DNA of 64,000 nt from Agromyces laixinhei (lineage in GTDB: Bacteria; Actinomycetota; Actinomycetes; Actinomycetales; Microbacteriaceae): assembly GCF_006337065.1 (NCBI RefSeq), contig NZ_CP040872.1, positions 3,038,001-3,102,000 on the forward strand. The letters run 5' to 3'. The position numbers were made by a program, and so were the translations under genes. Positions within the stretch are counted from its first letter, which is position 1; every line of letters starts with the position of its first letter. Positions 26,476-35,502 of this stretch are shown here, piece by piece. A model generated the notes under the pieces. It searched no databases, was not told the origin of the DNA, and saw nothing but the letters and a program-made list of their open reading frames with translations.

Positions 26476-27651
26476 ATGAGCGCCGAAGCATCCGAGCAGA
26501 TCGCGGTCACCGACCGTGATCCGTCACGTGCCCACTGGATGGAACTGTTCTTCGACCTCATCTTCGTGGCGCTCGTCGGCCAACTCGCCCACCCGCTGCA
26601 CGACCACCCATCGGTCGCCGGCCTGCTGCTGTTCACCGCCCTGTTCGCCTCGGTGTGGTGGTCGTGGGTCAATCTGACCTTCACGGTGAACATCATGCCG
26701 TCGCTCAGCCGGCGGCAGCTGGCACTCGTGATGCTCGCCGCGATGTTCGCGGTCGGTGCCATCGCGGTCGCCGCCCCCGAGGCGACCGGCGAGCGTGCGT
26801 GGCTCTTCGCCGCGGGCAACGCGGCGCTGCGGCTCGTGCTGCTCGGCCTCTGGATCGCACAGTCGTGGCGCGTCGGCGCAGCGTCGCGAACGCGCCTGCT
26901 CATCTACAACGGCGCAACGGCTGTGCTCTGGTTCGTGTCGATCTGGCTGCCGAGTCCGTGGATGTTCGCACTCTGGGGCCTCAGCATCGTCGTCGAGGTG
27001 ACGCTGCTCGTCACCTCGAGCAGCAACTGGGCCGCCCGGGTGCTGCCGCGCATGAACACCGAGCATCTCTCGGAGCGGTTCGGGCTGCTCGTGGTCATCG
27101 TGCTCGGCGAGTCCGTGCTCTCGAGCGTCGCCGCGCTCAACGAGAGCTGGGGCCTTGCCTCGGGAATCGTTGCGATACTCGGCCTCGGCGTGATCTCGCT
27201 GCTCGCGTGGTCGTTCTTCATGTACGGCACCGATGCGATGCGCGTCGGTCTCGAAGACCTGCGCGCGGCCGGTGACTACCGGGCGATCCGCGACACGGTC
27301 GCCTTCCTGCCGTTCCTCATCGTCGCGGGCGTGACGGCGATCTCGGGCGCGCTCGACAGTGCGATCCAGCACCCGGATGAGGTGCTGCCCGGGGCATCCG
27401 CCATCGCCCTCTGCGCGGGCATCGCCGTCTTCTACGCGACGAACGCGGTCATCTCGCTCCGCTTCGGGCGGCAGCTTCGCGCGGTGCTCGGTTGGGCGAT
27501 TCCCGCGCTGCTGCTGACGATCGCGCTTGGAATCGCGGCTGCGGTGGTCGACGCAGCGCTCGCGATCGCCGCTGCGGTGATCGTGCTCGCCGTCATCGTC
27601 GCGACATCCGAGATCACGAACCGGCGCAAGCTGCGGGGTGACGCCGTGTGA
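26476..27651 (+). CDS. low-temperature-requirement A (LtrA) family membrane protein
   Basis: 391 aa from ATG 26476 (MSAEASEQIAVTDRDPSRAH). The family signature HWMELFFDLIFVALVGQLAH lies at residues about 20-39, followed by roughly ten transmembrane helices. FGLLVVIVLGESVLSSVAAL is a second conserved stretch. LtrA was named from Listeria; its biochemical role is unknown. Alone on its strand, convergent with the ECF sigma gene. Confidence 0.9.
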   Translation: MSAEASEQIAVTDRDPSRAHWMELFFDLIFVALVGQLAHPLHDHPSVAGLLLFTALFASVWWSWVNLTFTVNIMPSLSRRQLALVMLAAMFAVGAIAVAAPEATGERAWLFAAGNAALRLVLLGLWIAQSWRVGAASRTRLLIYNGATAVLWFVSIWLPSPWMFALWGLSIVVEVTLLVTSSSNWAARVLPRMNTEHLSERFGLLVVIVLGESVLSSVAALNESWGLASGIVAILGLGVISLLAWSFFMYGTDAMRVGLEDLRAAGDYRAIRDTVAFLPFLIVAGVTAISGALDSAIQHPDEVLPGASAIALCAGIAVFYATNAVISLRFGRQLRAVLGWAIPALLLTIALGIAAAVVDAALAIAAAVIVLAVIVATSEITNRRKLRGDAV

Positions 27652-27739
27652 GCGACGCGCCACTCGGCGTTCGCGGCGAGCTCGAGTTCGGCTGGGTTCT
27701 CGGCGGCCGAGCCGTTCAGGACGTCTGGGTGGTGCCGTG

Positions 27740-28615
27740 CTACCGCACCAGCTGCGCCGCCACGTCGAGCCGACCGAGCTTCTGCGGGTTGGCGACCGAG
27801 AAGATGCGGGTGATGCGCCCGCCCTCGATCTCGAACGAGATCGTGCCGGCGAGCTCGCCGCCGATCTCGCCGCGAACCGCAGGATGCCCGTTCACCCAGG
27901 TCGGCTTTCCCTCGAACGGCAACCCGAGCTTCGCGAGCCCGCCGATCAGGTAGCGGGCGATCTTGTCGGCTCCGTGGATCGGCCGGGGCGCGGCACCGCG
28001 CACGAGTCCGCCGCCGTCGGCGACGGAGACCACGTCGGGTGCGAGCACGTCCATCAGCCCTTGCAGGTCACCCGAATTGGCCGCGGCGAGGAACTTCGCG
28101 ACGACGGCCTCCTGCTCGGCGCGATCGACCGCGACACGCGGGCGGCGGGCGGTGACGTGCTCCTTCGCGCGGTGGGCGATCTGCCGCACGGCCGCCGGCG
28201 ACTTGTCGACGGCTTCGGAGATCTCGTCGTACGGCACGTCGAACACCTCGCGCAGCACGAACACCGCGCGTTCGGTCGGACCCAGCGTCTCGAGCACCGT
28301 CAGCATCGCGATCGACACGCTCTCGGCGAGCTCGACGTCGTCGGCGACATCCGGACTCGTGAGCAGCGGCTCGGGCAGCCACTCCCCCACGTACGACTCG
28401 CGCCGACGCGCCGACGTGCGCAGGTGGTTGAGCGACTGCCGAGTCACGATCCGCACGAGGTACGCGCGGGGATCGCGCACCTCGCTGCGGTCGACCTGAT
28501 TCCATCTCAACCAGGAATCCTGCAGCACGTCTTCCGCGTCGGCCGCGGAGCCGAGCATCTCGTAGGCGACCGTGAAGAGCAGGCCGCGATGGGTGACAAA
28601 CAGATCGTCGGTCAT
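27740..28615 (-). CDS. ECF41-type RNA polymerase sigma factor with C-terminal SnoaL-like domain
   Basis: A 291-aa protein starting MTDDLFVTHRGLLFTVAYEM. Region 2 contains EDVLQDSWLRWNQVD; region 4 contains GPTERAVFVLREVFDVPYDE and an SPAAVRQIAHRAKEHV helix. An extended NTF2-like C-terminal domain follows (FLAAANSGDLQGLMDVLAPD), which in ECF41 proteins replaces a separate anti-sigma factor. Its ATG overlaps the stop of the AhpD-like gene (ATGA), which is the known ECF41 partner class. Confidence 0.93.
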   Translation of the reverse strand: MTDDLFVTHRGLLFTVAYEMLGSAADAEDVLQDSWLRWNQVDRSEVRDPRAYLVRIVTRQSLNHLRTSARRRESYVGEWLPEPLLTSPDVADDVELAESVSIAMLTVLETLGPTERAVFVLREVFDVPYDEISEAVDKSPAAVRQIAHRAKEHVTARRPRVAVDRAEQEAVVAKFLAAANSGDLQGLMDVLAPDVVSVADGGGLVRGAAPRPIHGADKIARYLIGGLAKLGLPFEGKPTWVNGHPAVRGEIGGELAGTISFEIEGGRITRIFSVANPQKLGRLDVAAQLVR

Positions 28616-29229
28616 GTCGCCGACCCTACGACATCGGCCTGAACGCCGTCCGTCTCCGACGAGCGGGCGGCGAGCGGCGGCAGCTCGCACGAGTCGGCAT
28701 AGCCCTCGGAATGGATGCCGAGCGCGACGTTCATGCGCGAACTCATGTTCATGAACGCGACCTTGGCGGTGAGCTCGATGAGCGCGGCTGGGCCGAGTTC
28801 GTCGAGCAGCGTGGCCGACAACTCGTCAGTGACGGCTGGCGGGGTCTGGCTCATCGCCTCGGCGTATTCCATGACGTGGCGCTCGAGGGGCGTGAACACG
28901 GATGCCTCGCGCCAGTTCGGCACGTGCCTGGCCTTCTCCTCGTCGAGGCCCTCGTTGTGCGACTTGTAGTAGTTGAAGTCGAGGCACCAACTGCAGCCGA
29001 TGGTCGCCGCTGTTGCCATGACGGCGTACGACGCGAGGTTGCGGTCGAGTTCGTGCAGCGACTCGATCTTGCGGCCGATGCCCATCGACGCCCGCATGAG
29101 GGCGGGGTGGTGTGCGAGCACGCCCATCGAGTCGGGCACCCTGCCGAGCATCCGGCGGGCTCCGACCTTCACGACGGTGCCGAAGAGTCCGGTGAGCTCG
29201 GTCGGCGGAATTCGGGTATCGGTGGTCAT
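28612..29229 (-). CDS. carboxymuconolactone decarboxylase/AhpD-like protein
   Basis: A 205-aa protein from ATG 29227-29229 with AGGAGG upstream. The redox motif CSWCLDF (CxxC) within an AhpD-like helical bundle, followed by VMATAAT-type helices, suggests a peroxidase or thiol-redox role. It heads the operon with the ECF41 sigma factor. Genes of this family are the standard targets of ECF41 sigma factors, so it is probably transcribed by its neighbour. Confidence 0.9.
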   Translation of the reverse strand: MTTDTRIPPTELTGLFGTVVKVGARRMLGRVPDSMGVLAHHPALMRASMGIGRKIESLHELDRNLASYAVMATAATIGCSWCLDFNYYKSHNEGLDEEKARHVPNWREASVFTPLERHVMEYAEAMSQTPPAVTDELSATLLDELGPAALIELTAKVAFMNMSSRMNVALGIHSEGYADSCELPPLAARSSETDGVQADVVGSAT

Positions 29230-29396
29230 CGTGTCCTCCTTCGATCGTCGACGGCCGGATTCGGTTTCCGAACGGCCTGTCGACATGAAGACACCGGATG
29301 TCGCGGGGTTGTGACATCGCTGCAGGATACGTTCGATGATTCCCCTGGCGCGATCGCTCAGCGAGTCTCCGGGGTAGAACGCTTCGAAGAGCCTGA

Positions 29397-29603
29397 GCGA
29401 ACCGCACTGCTCCCAGACAATGTTGCCAACCCGAGGAGAGATTTCCGATCCCAGGCTGGGCGGAGCGTTCCGACCGATTCCTCAAGCGTTCATGGGTGTT
29501 CGGTGTCGGGCCTTATGCGCTCGCCCCCGAACCCGAGAAGGTGCCAGCCGCGTTCGCCCGTCGTCGTGTACTCATCGACGTGGACACGCTGGAGAGCCGA
29601 TGA
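29397..29603 (+). pseudogene. possible 3' remnant of an unidentified gene
   Basis: A frame without start codon runs from a stop at 29394-29396 to TGA 29601-29603. Its last 45 codons read as convincing protein with GC-rich third positions: WAERSDRFLKRSWVFGVGPY, then ALAPEPEKVPAAFARRRVLI and DVDTLESR. I do not recognise the family. The rest of 29230-29680 shows nothing else. Confidence 0.3.
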
Positions 29604-29680
29604 ATGGGTTCGATCCCGTGACTGCCTCTCGCGGCGCGGCTGACGCCGCAGTGCGTCGCGTCGCGGCATCCGTTCACCGT

Positions 29681-30595
29681 TCACCGTTCACCGAAGGCGA
29701 GGATCGCACTGAGCCGCGCCCGGCACTCGGCGACGAACTCGGGGTAGGTGTTCCAGTAGTACGGGATGCCGCTGATCGCGACGGCGATCGCCCACGCGCG
29801 GGCACGCAGCCAGGTCGGCTCGTCGAGGTCGAGCGCGTCCCAGTAGGCGAGGCACGCCGGAAGCGGGTAGTCCCAGATGGCAGCGTGTTCGGCGTCGGGG
29901 GCGCCGACCGAGAGGGCGCCGAAGTCGATGACCGCATGCAGGCGTCCGGAGTGTGCGAGCAGGTTAACCGGGCGCAGATCGCCGTGCAGCCACACCTGCG
30001 CCGCCGAAGAATCGGGCAGCGCGAGCGCGTCGCGCCACCAGCGTTCGAGCCGGTCGACGTCGAGGTCGGCATCGACCAGTGGGCGGGCATCATCGAAGTT
30101 GGGCCCCATCCACTGCTCGGTTTCCCGGAGGCTGCCGCCGCGATACCAGCTGAGTTCGTCGGCCCGTTCGGCTCCCATGAGGTCGGTGCGGTGCAGCGCG
30201 CTGACGAACCCGGCGAGCTCGGCGCCGAACCGCGCCCAGTCGCTCACCGTGTCGGGTGCCGGCGGTGCGCCCTCGATCCAGCGATACACCGACCACTCCA
30301 GCGGATACTCATCGTGCGGTGACCCGGTGTGCACCGGCTCGGGCACCCGCAACGACAGCGACGGGGCAAGGCGTGGCAACCACGAGCGCTCCTTGCGCAG
30401 CGAGGCGACACCGCCCGGCGTGCGCGGCAGCCGTACCAACAGGGCGTCGCCGAGGCGGAACAGCACATTGTCGGTGCCGCCACCGACCGGGGCCAGCCGG
30501 AGATCTTCCCACTCGGGGCGCTCTCGGTGGATGAGCGACGCCACGACGTCGCCATCGATGGGAAGTTCGTCGTCATGCAGGGCATTGCGGGCCAT
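29681..30595 (-). CDS. aminoglycoside phosphotransferase-fold kinase
   Basis: A 304-aa protein. APH hallmarks: GGGTDNVLFRLGDALLVRLP (nucleotide-binding strand and Lys/Arg region), VWLHGDLRPVNLLAHSG (catalytic HGDxxxxN) and VIDFGALSVG (metal-binding DFG). The family phosphorylates aminoglycosides, macrolides, choline and others; this branch is common in soil actinobacteria and its substrate cannot be named. It follows the P-loop gene by 2 bp, so they form an operon. Confidence 0.9.
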   Translation of the reverse strand: MARNALHDDELPIDGDVVASLIHRERPEWEDLRLAPVGGGTDNVLFRLGDALLVRLPRTPGGVASLRKERSWLPRLAPSLSLRVPEPVHTGSPHDEYPLEWSVYRWIEGAPPAPDTVSDWARFGAELAGFVSALHRTDLMGAERADELSWYRGGSLRETEQWMGPNFDDARPLVDADLDVDRLERWWRDALALPDSSAAQVWLHGDLRPVNLLAHSGRLHAVIDFGALSVGAPDAEHAAIWDYPLPACLAYWDALDLDEPTWLRARAWAIAVAISGIPYYWNTYPEFVAECRARLSAILAFGER

Positions 30596-30597
30596 GA

Positions 30598-31149
30598 TCA
30601 GCTCCCGTCCACGAGGGCGCGCTCGAGTGCCGCGAGGCGCGCCGCACGGTCGCCGCTGACCTCGATGACGCGAGTGCGCTCGCCCACGAGATCGGGATCG
30701 TCGACGAGTTCGAGCAGCTCCTCATCCATCGCCGCGCGAAGCTCGAGGTCGTCGTCGTCGGCGACCCGAAGGGCATCGCGATGATGCAGTGGCAGCACCA
30801 CGAGCAGATCGACGTGCCGCATCGCCTCCGCGGTCGGGCCGAAGCCGCGCTCGAACAGCGTGGCCGACCGGCCGCCCCGGCGCAACGACTCGAGCGCCGC
30901 CAGGTACGCGAGGAAGTCGATCGGCCCTCGCTCGGCGATGACCGGGCGGTCTGCGGCATCCGTCGCCGTCAACCGGCGAGTACTCGACACGAGTTGCTCG
31001 AAGAACGTCGACGCGTCGGGTTCGTCGAGCGAGGCGTCGACGAGCTCGAACGGGTCGCCCCACCGCTCGAACTCGGGGTGCGCAGCGACGAAGTCGTCGA
31101 TGAGGGTGGTCTTGCCGCTCGCGTGCGTGCCCGAGACGACGATGCGCAT
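30598..31149 (-). CDS. P-loop NTPase, AAA/kinase-like
   Basis: A 183-aa protein starting MRIVVSGTHASGKTTLIDDF: Walker A GTHASGKTT at residues 7-15. An ERGPIDFLAYLAAL segment and DLLVVLPLHHR (Walker B region) give the look of thymidylate-kinase-like or AAA_28 ATPases that occur beside APH genes. Substrate unknown. First gene of the operon with the phosphotransferase. Confidence 0.85.
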   Translation of the reverse strand: MRIVVSGTHASGKTTLIDDFVAAHPEFERWGDPFELVDASLDEPDASTFFEQLVSSTRRLTATDAADRPVIAERGPIDFLAYLAALESLRRGGRSATLFERGFGPTAEAMRHVDLLVVLPLHHRDALRVADDDDLELRAAMDEELLELVDDPDLVGERTRVIEVSGDRAARLAALERALVDGS

Positions 31150-31258
31150 GCAGCAAATCTACGGCCACGACGAACGACCCGTGCTGCCTCAAGCTCGGGA
31201 TGTCCGCGCACGTCGTGCCGATCGTTGCGGCCGAACAGTACACAGAATCGATCGTCTG

Positions 31259-31279
31259 ATGCATTTGTACTTCCTGTGA
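31259..31279 (+). CDS. leader ORF MHLYFL of the decayed ABC-F copy
   Basis: ATG CAT TTG TAC TTC CTG TGA, identical to the leader at 37406-37426. Homology with the intact locus begins only a few bases upstream, so the TTGCCA/TACTAT promoter is missing here; the corresponding -10 position reads ATCGAT. Probably not expressed. Confidence 0.5.
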   Translation: MHLYFL

Positions 31280-31418
31280 CGGCTGAGTCAGGCCCTCCGC
31301 GCTCGTTGAGTCGATCCGAGCTCGCGGCGGCCGCTCGTTCTCGATCCTGTACGGATCGTCGTCACTTGCGCACGTTCCCGCTCTGTCAGGTGCCGTGCGT
31401 CGTATCGAAGGAATTCGA

Positions 31419-32348
31419 ATGCTCAACCGAACCAGGCATCATCCGGCGCGCCATCGCGCACAGCTCATCGCTTCAGACATCTCCGTGATGCGCGGGGCAA
31501 CGCCCGTGCTGAGTCACGTCGACCTCACCATCACTCCGGCGTCACGCAGCGCGATCGTGGGAGAGAACGGCGCGGCAAGTCCACCCTGCTGCACGTACTC
31601 GACGGAGACCATCGTCGACCTCGACCCGTCGCCGGACGGTCGAGTGCGCGTTCACGGCGGCGGCTACGCCGGCTACCGCGAGGGACGGCGGGCCGAGCGC
31701 GAACGCTGGGAGCAGGAATACGACCGCCAACAAGCCGAGCACGCCCGACTGCACGACCGCCTCAGTTCCGCCCAGAACCGGCTCGTGTCGGGATGGCGAC
31801 CGGAGAAGGGCACGAACAAGCACGGGCGGGCGACCCGCGCGGGCGGACTCGTGCAGAGTGTGCACCGACGTCAGGAACAGCTCGAAGCCCACGCGGTGAC
31901 GATGCCGGAGCCCCCGCAGCAGTTCCACTTTCCCGAGCTGTCGACGCAAGTCGACCCTGCTGGACGTCATCGCCGGCGAGCTGCAACCAGACACCGGCTC
32001 CGTTCGGATGCCGCAGAACGTACGTCTGGGCTACCTGCGGCAAGAGAACGACCTGCCGCTGCAGCGGCGCGCGAGTGAGGTCTACGCGACCCACGTCGAT
32101 GCGCTTCACGCAGCAGGGAGGATGCATGCGTCGGAAGCGATCGGGCTCTCGCAACTCGGCCTCCTGCGCGCTCGTGAGTCGAGCAAGCGGATCGGTGAGC
32201 TGTCGATGGGACAGCAACGACGCCTCGACCTCGCGCTGGTGCTGGCGGCAAGACCCCACGTGCTGCTGCTCGACGAACCCACCATCCACCTCTCGATCGC
32301 CCTCGTCGACGAACTCACCGAAGCGCTCGCAGGCGGCGGTCGTGCTCG
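31419..32348 (+). pseudogene. decayed duplicate of the ABC-F resistance gene
   Basis: Nearly identical to 37566-39130 (offset 6147 bp at the start) but broken. One G is lost in the first Walker A (GENGRGKST becomes GENGAASPP). 506 bp equivalent to 37755-38260 are deleted, with CGGA at both edges. 122 bp equivalent to 38601-38722 are deleted, removing the first half of the second Walker A and shifting the frame. The first two losses sum to 507 bp and so restore frame; the third does not. The signature DEPTNHLS has become DEPTIHLS. Homology ends near 32348, before the last 30 codons. Confidence 0.92.
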
Positions 32349-32364
32349 ATTCATTTGAACGAGC

Positions 32365-32382
32365 GTCAAGAATTCACTTGAC
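32365..32382. promoter_or_regulatory. operator-like inverted repeat before TetR gene
   Basis: GTCAAG-aattca-CTTGAC has perfect 6-bp arms and lies 32 bp upstream of the TetR start, directly after the end of the ABC-F remnant. TTGACT (32379-32384) on the + strand could be a -35 box within it. Confidence 0.55.
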
Positions 32383-32413
32383 TGAAACTCAAACCAAGAG
32401 GATGATGCGTGAC

Positions 32414-33040
32414 ATGGGCTCTCCCGCTCGCGAGTACGACATGACGGCACGCGCCGCCGCGACCGCGCGCACGCGCGAGCGACTCCTCCTGGCCGCGCGC
32501 GAGCGATTCGCCGACCGCCACTACGACGACGTCACGCTCGCTGAGGTCGCGGGGGCGGCCGGGGTCACGGTGCAGACCCTGCTGAACCACTTCGGTTCGA
32601 AAGAGGGCATGCTCGCTGCGGCGGCCGAGGCCTTCGCCGGCGTGGTCGCCGACCTGCGCGGCCCGGTCGAGCCGGGCGATCTCGACGGCGCCGTCGATGC
32701 ACTGATGCGTCACTACGAGGTGCTCGGCGACGCGAACTGGCGGCTCGTCGCCGACGCCGAGCGTCAGACCGTGCTGGGCAGCCTGCTCGACGGCGCTCGA
32801 GCCGCCCACCGCGCGTGGATCGAGGCGGTCTTCGCGCCCCACCTCACCGCTGCCGACCGCGGAGGCGACCACCTCACCGCTGCCGGCCGCGGAGGCGACC
32901 GCGAAGAGACGGTCGCCGCGCTCTACGCCGTCACCGACGTCGGCACGTGGAAACTCCTGCGGCGCGACCTTGGCCGCTCGCCCGAGGTGACGCGCGCCGT
33001 GCTTCGCCGGCTCATCGCCGGTCAACTCGAGAGGGGTTGA
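32414..33040 (+). CDS. TetR-family regulator next to a glycosyltransferase
   Basis: 208 aa from ATG 32414; ATGs at 32402 and 32405 are equally possible. HTH: VTLAEVAGAAGVTVQTLLNH followed by FGSKEGM. The ligand-binding part contains a 30-bp in-frame tandem duplication (32840-32899) giving HLTAADRGGD and HLTAAGRGGD. It ends 3 bp before the glycosyltransferase gene, so the pair is an operon, probably repressing itself through the dyad at 32365-32382. Confidence 0.88.
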   Translation: MGSPAREYDMTARAAATARTRERLLLAARERFADRHYDDVTLAEVAGAAGVTVQTLLNHFGSKEGMLAAAAEAFAGVVADLRGPVEPGDLDGAVDALMRHYEVLGDANWRLVADAERQTVLGSLLDGARAAHRAWIEAVFAPHLTAADRGGDHLTAAGRGGDREETVAALYAVTDVGTWKLLRRDLGRSPEVTRAVLRRLIAGQLERG

Positions 33041-33043
33041 ACC

Positions 33044-34327
33044 ATGAGGTACCTGCTCGCGGTCTGGGACGGCGGCGGTGCGACCCCGCCGAACCTCGGC
33101 ATCGCACGCCTGCTCGTCGATCACGGTCATGAGGTCGTCGTCTACGGTGACCCGACGCTCGCCGCCGACATCGCCGCGACGGGCGCGATCCACCGCACCT
33201 GGCCGACCGCACCGCAGCGCCGATCGACCTCACTCGACGACGACGTGCTCAAGGACTGGGAGTGCCGCACGCAGATCGGCGCGGGCATGCGCCTGCGCGA
33301 TCGGCTCATCTCCGGGCCGGCAGCGTCCCGATTCGCCGCCGACGTCGTCGCCGCGCTCGACGACGAGCCGTTCGACGCGGTGCTCGCCGACGGCATCCTG
33401 TTTGGCGCACTTGTCGGCGCCGAGGCACGCGGCATCCCCACCGTGGCCATGATCGGGAGCGTCTACGTGGCGCCGTCTCGCGTGCGCCCGCCGGCGGGAC
33501 GCCTCGCCCCGGCCCGCGGGCCGCGGGGTCGAGCGCGCGATCGCGCCGGATTCGTGCTGGCCAACCTCATGTGGGACCGCGGCGGCGGCGGCCTGCGAAG
33601 CCTGAACCGCGTTCGCGCCGAGTTCGGGCTCGACCCGCTCCGCCATCTCTGGGAGCAGTGGGAGCGCGCCGAACGCGTGCTCCTGCTCACCGGATCGGCG
33701 TTCGACGACCCGCCGGCCGAAGCCCCGAACGTGCGCTACGTGGGTCCGGTGCTCGAGGACATCCCGACCGAGGGCGTGCTCGAGCTACCGCCGGGCGATG
33801 ACCCGCTCGTGGTCGTCGGACTGTCGAGCTCGTACATGCAGCAGTCCGCGCTGCTCGGCCGCATCGCGCGGGCCCTCTCGACCCTTCCGGTGCGCGGCGT
33901 CATCACGACCGGGCCCGCGATCGACCCGGCCGAGATCGACAGCGCCCCCAACGTCGCCGTGGTGCGCGCCGCCGCCCACAACGAGCTCTTCGCCAAGGCA
34001 GACCTCGTCATCACCCACGCGGGTCACGGCACACTGATCAAGGCGATCGCGGCCGGCCTGCCCTCGCTCTGCATCCCGCTCGGTCGCGATCAGACCGACA
34101 ACGCCGCGCGCGCGGCACGACACGGCGTGGCCATGGTGATCTCACAACGGTCGGATGCCGCGACCATCGCCGAGGCCGTGAATCGGATGCTGCACGAACC
34201 TTCGTACCGAGCTGCGGCGGAAGCGCTCGGTGAACAGATCCGCGCCGAGATCGCGACCGGGGCCGCCCTGACGGAGCTCGAGGCCGCGGCCGCGGCGAGG
34301 CATCCGCTGGGCCCACGCAGGGCGTAG
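33044..34327 (+). CDS. GT1-family glycosyltransferase (macrolide-glycosyltransferase-like)
   Basis: A 427-aa GT-B enzyme; the ATG follows GAGAGGGG. The N-terminal acceptor domain starts MRYLLAVWDGGGATPPNLGI. The C-terminal nucleotide-sugar site reads HAGHGTLIKAIAAGLPSLCI then PLGRDQTDNAARA, the UGT donor motif with the HxGxGT start. Such enzymes glycosylate small hydrophobic acceptors, including macrolides. Coupling to a TetR repressor beside ABC-F genes makes drug inactivation plausible, but that is inference. Confidence 0.85.
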   Translation: MRYLLAVWDGGGATPPNLGIARLLVDHGHEVVVYGDPTLAADIAATGAIHRTWPTAPQRRSTSLDDDVLKDWECRTQIGAGMRLRDRLISGPAASRFAADVVAALDDEPFDAVLADGILFGALVGAEARGIPTVAMIGSVYVAPSRVRPPAGRLAPARGPRGRARDRAGFVLANLMWDRGGGGLRSLNRVRAEFGLDPLRHLWEQWERAERVLLLTGSAFDDPPAEAPNVRYVGPVLEDIPTEGVLELPPGDDPLVVVGLSSSYMQQSALLGRIARALSTLPVRGVITTGPAIDPAEIDSAPNVAVVRAAAHNELFAKADLVITHAGHGTLIKAIAAGLPSLCIPLGRDQTDNAARAARHGVAMVISQRSDAATIAEAVNRMLHEPSYRAAAEALGEQIRAEIATGAALTELEAAAAARHPLGPRRA

Positions 34328-34515
34328 CGCAACCCTGCCTCCCGTGGCGACGTCGCAGCTCCGGCCCTCGGCTCACCGCTCGTGCAACCCGCCTCCGGCA
34401 GGGGCGGCTGACGGCGCGAGAACATTCTTCGCTCGTTCTGTCGGTTCGCGTCGACGCCGTTCGTAGCAATGGTGAGAGGATGCCCGCGAGGGGCGCCCCG
34501 GAAGGGAACACGATC

Positions 34516-35121
34516 ATGAAGCTGATCACCAACACCCAGATCACCGTCGACGGCGTGATGCAGGCGAACGGCGGGAACAACCCGGAGTTCGACCCAGGGT
34601 TCGAGCGCGGCGGGTGGGCGCTGCCGCTCGGCGATGAGGAGTCTGAATCCTACATCGGCGACTACTACCAGCGCGCCGACGCGTTCCTGTTCGGGCGGCG
34701 CACATACGACCTCTTCGCCGGATACTGGGGCGAGGAGCGCCGAGCCGACGTCGACGACCCGTTCGTGAGCTCGCTGAACTCGCGGCCGAAGTTCGTCGCA
34801 TCGAACACGATCCGAGACCCGCGATGGGCCGACACGACGGTGCTCTCGGGAGATCTCGAGGTGGCCATCCGAGACCTGAAAGCCCGGCCTGGCGGCGAAC
34901 TGCAGGTGCACGGCAGCGGACAACTGATCCGCTGGCTGCTCGAACGCGAGCTCGTCGACGAGATGACGCTGATCGTCTTCCCGGTGATCGTCGGCGCAGG
35001 CACCCGGCTGTTCCCCGAGACAGGCGGGGATTTCGCCCTCGAACTGCTGGAATCACGCACGTTCCAGACGGGCATCCTGGCGCAGACCTATCGTCCGGCC
35101 GGGCGCCCGGAGTATGCGTGA
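34516..35121 (+). CDS. dihydrofolate reductase-fold (RibD C-terminal-like) protein
   Basis: A 201-aa protein starting MKLITNTQITVDGVMQANGG. Family features: DAFLFGRRTYDLFAGYW (substrate loop) and GELQVHGSGQLIRWLLEREL (Rossmann-like NADPH site), then DEMTLIVFPVIVGAGTRLF. These proteins are reductases of unknown substrate, not the housekeeping DHFR. A similar protein is encoded at 58019-58552. The 188 bp upstream show no gene. It precedes the YciI-ECF42 pair by 51 bp and may be in its operon. Confidence 0.88.
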   Translation: MKLITNTQITVDGVMQANGGNNPEFDPGFERGGWALPLGDEESESYIGDYYQRADAFLFGRRTYDLFAGYWGEERRADVDDPFVSSLNSRPKFVASNTIRDPRWADTTVLSGDLEVAIRDLKARPGGELQVHGSGQLIRWLLERELVDEMTLIVFPVIVGAGTRLFPETGGDFALELLESRTFQTGILAQTYRPAGRPEYA

Positions 35122-35172
35122 CGGGCAGCATCCGTAGCAGTATGGCCGTGAGCCACATCCGGGAGGTGTGAG

Positions 35173-35502
35173 ATGCAATACCTGGTCTCGGTGATCGACG
35201 AACGGACCAACTCCGGCACGCCCGACGAGATGCGGGCGATCGGCGACTTCAACGACCGCCTGCGCGCGGGCGGCCACTGGGTGTTCGCGGCCGGCCTCGC
35301 AGCGCCGAGCACGGCGACAGTCATCGACGGCCGGGGCGAGCAGCCCGTGTTCACCGACGGGCCCTTCATCGAGTCGAAGGAGCACATGGCCGGGTTCTGG
35401 ATCATCGACGCCCCCGACCTCGACGTGGCACTCGAACTCATGGCCGAGGGGTCGCGGGCCTGCAATCGCCGGGTCGAGGTGCGACCGATCCTGGTCGTGT
35501 GA
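35173..35502 (+). CDS. YciI-like DGPF-domain protein
   Basis: A 109-aa protein; the ATG follows GGGAGG. It begins MQYLVSVIDERTNSGTPDEM and carries the family motif TDGPFIESKEHMAGFW. DGPF proteins are the standard neighbours of ECF42 sigma factors. Its stop overlaps the sigma gene start, so the two are coupled. Biochemical role unknown. Confidence 0.92.
   Translation: MQYLVSVIDERTNSGTPDEMRAIGDFNDRLRAGGHWVFAAGLAAPSTATVIDGRGEQPVFTDGPFIESKEHMAGFWIIDAPDLDVALELMAEGSRACNRRVEVRPILVV

Noticed and set aside
31255..32360. Insertion sequence or transposon as the cause of the ABC-F duplication
   Set aside because: No transposase, terminal repeats or target duplication seen at the borders of either copy; mechanism left open.
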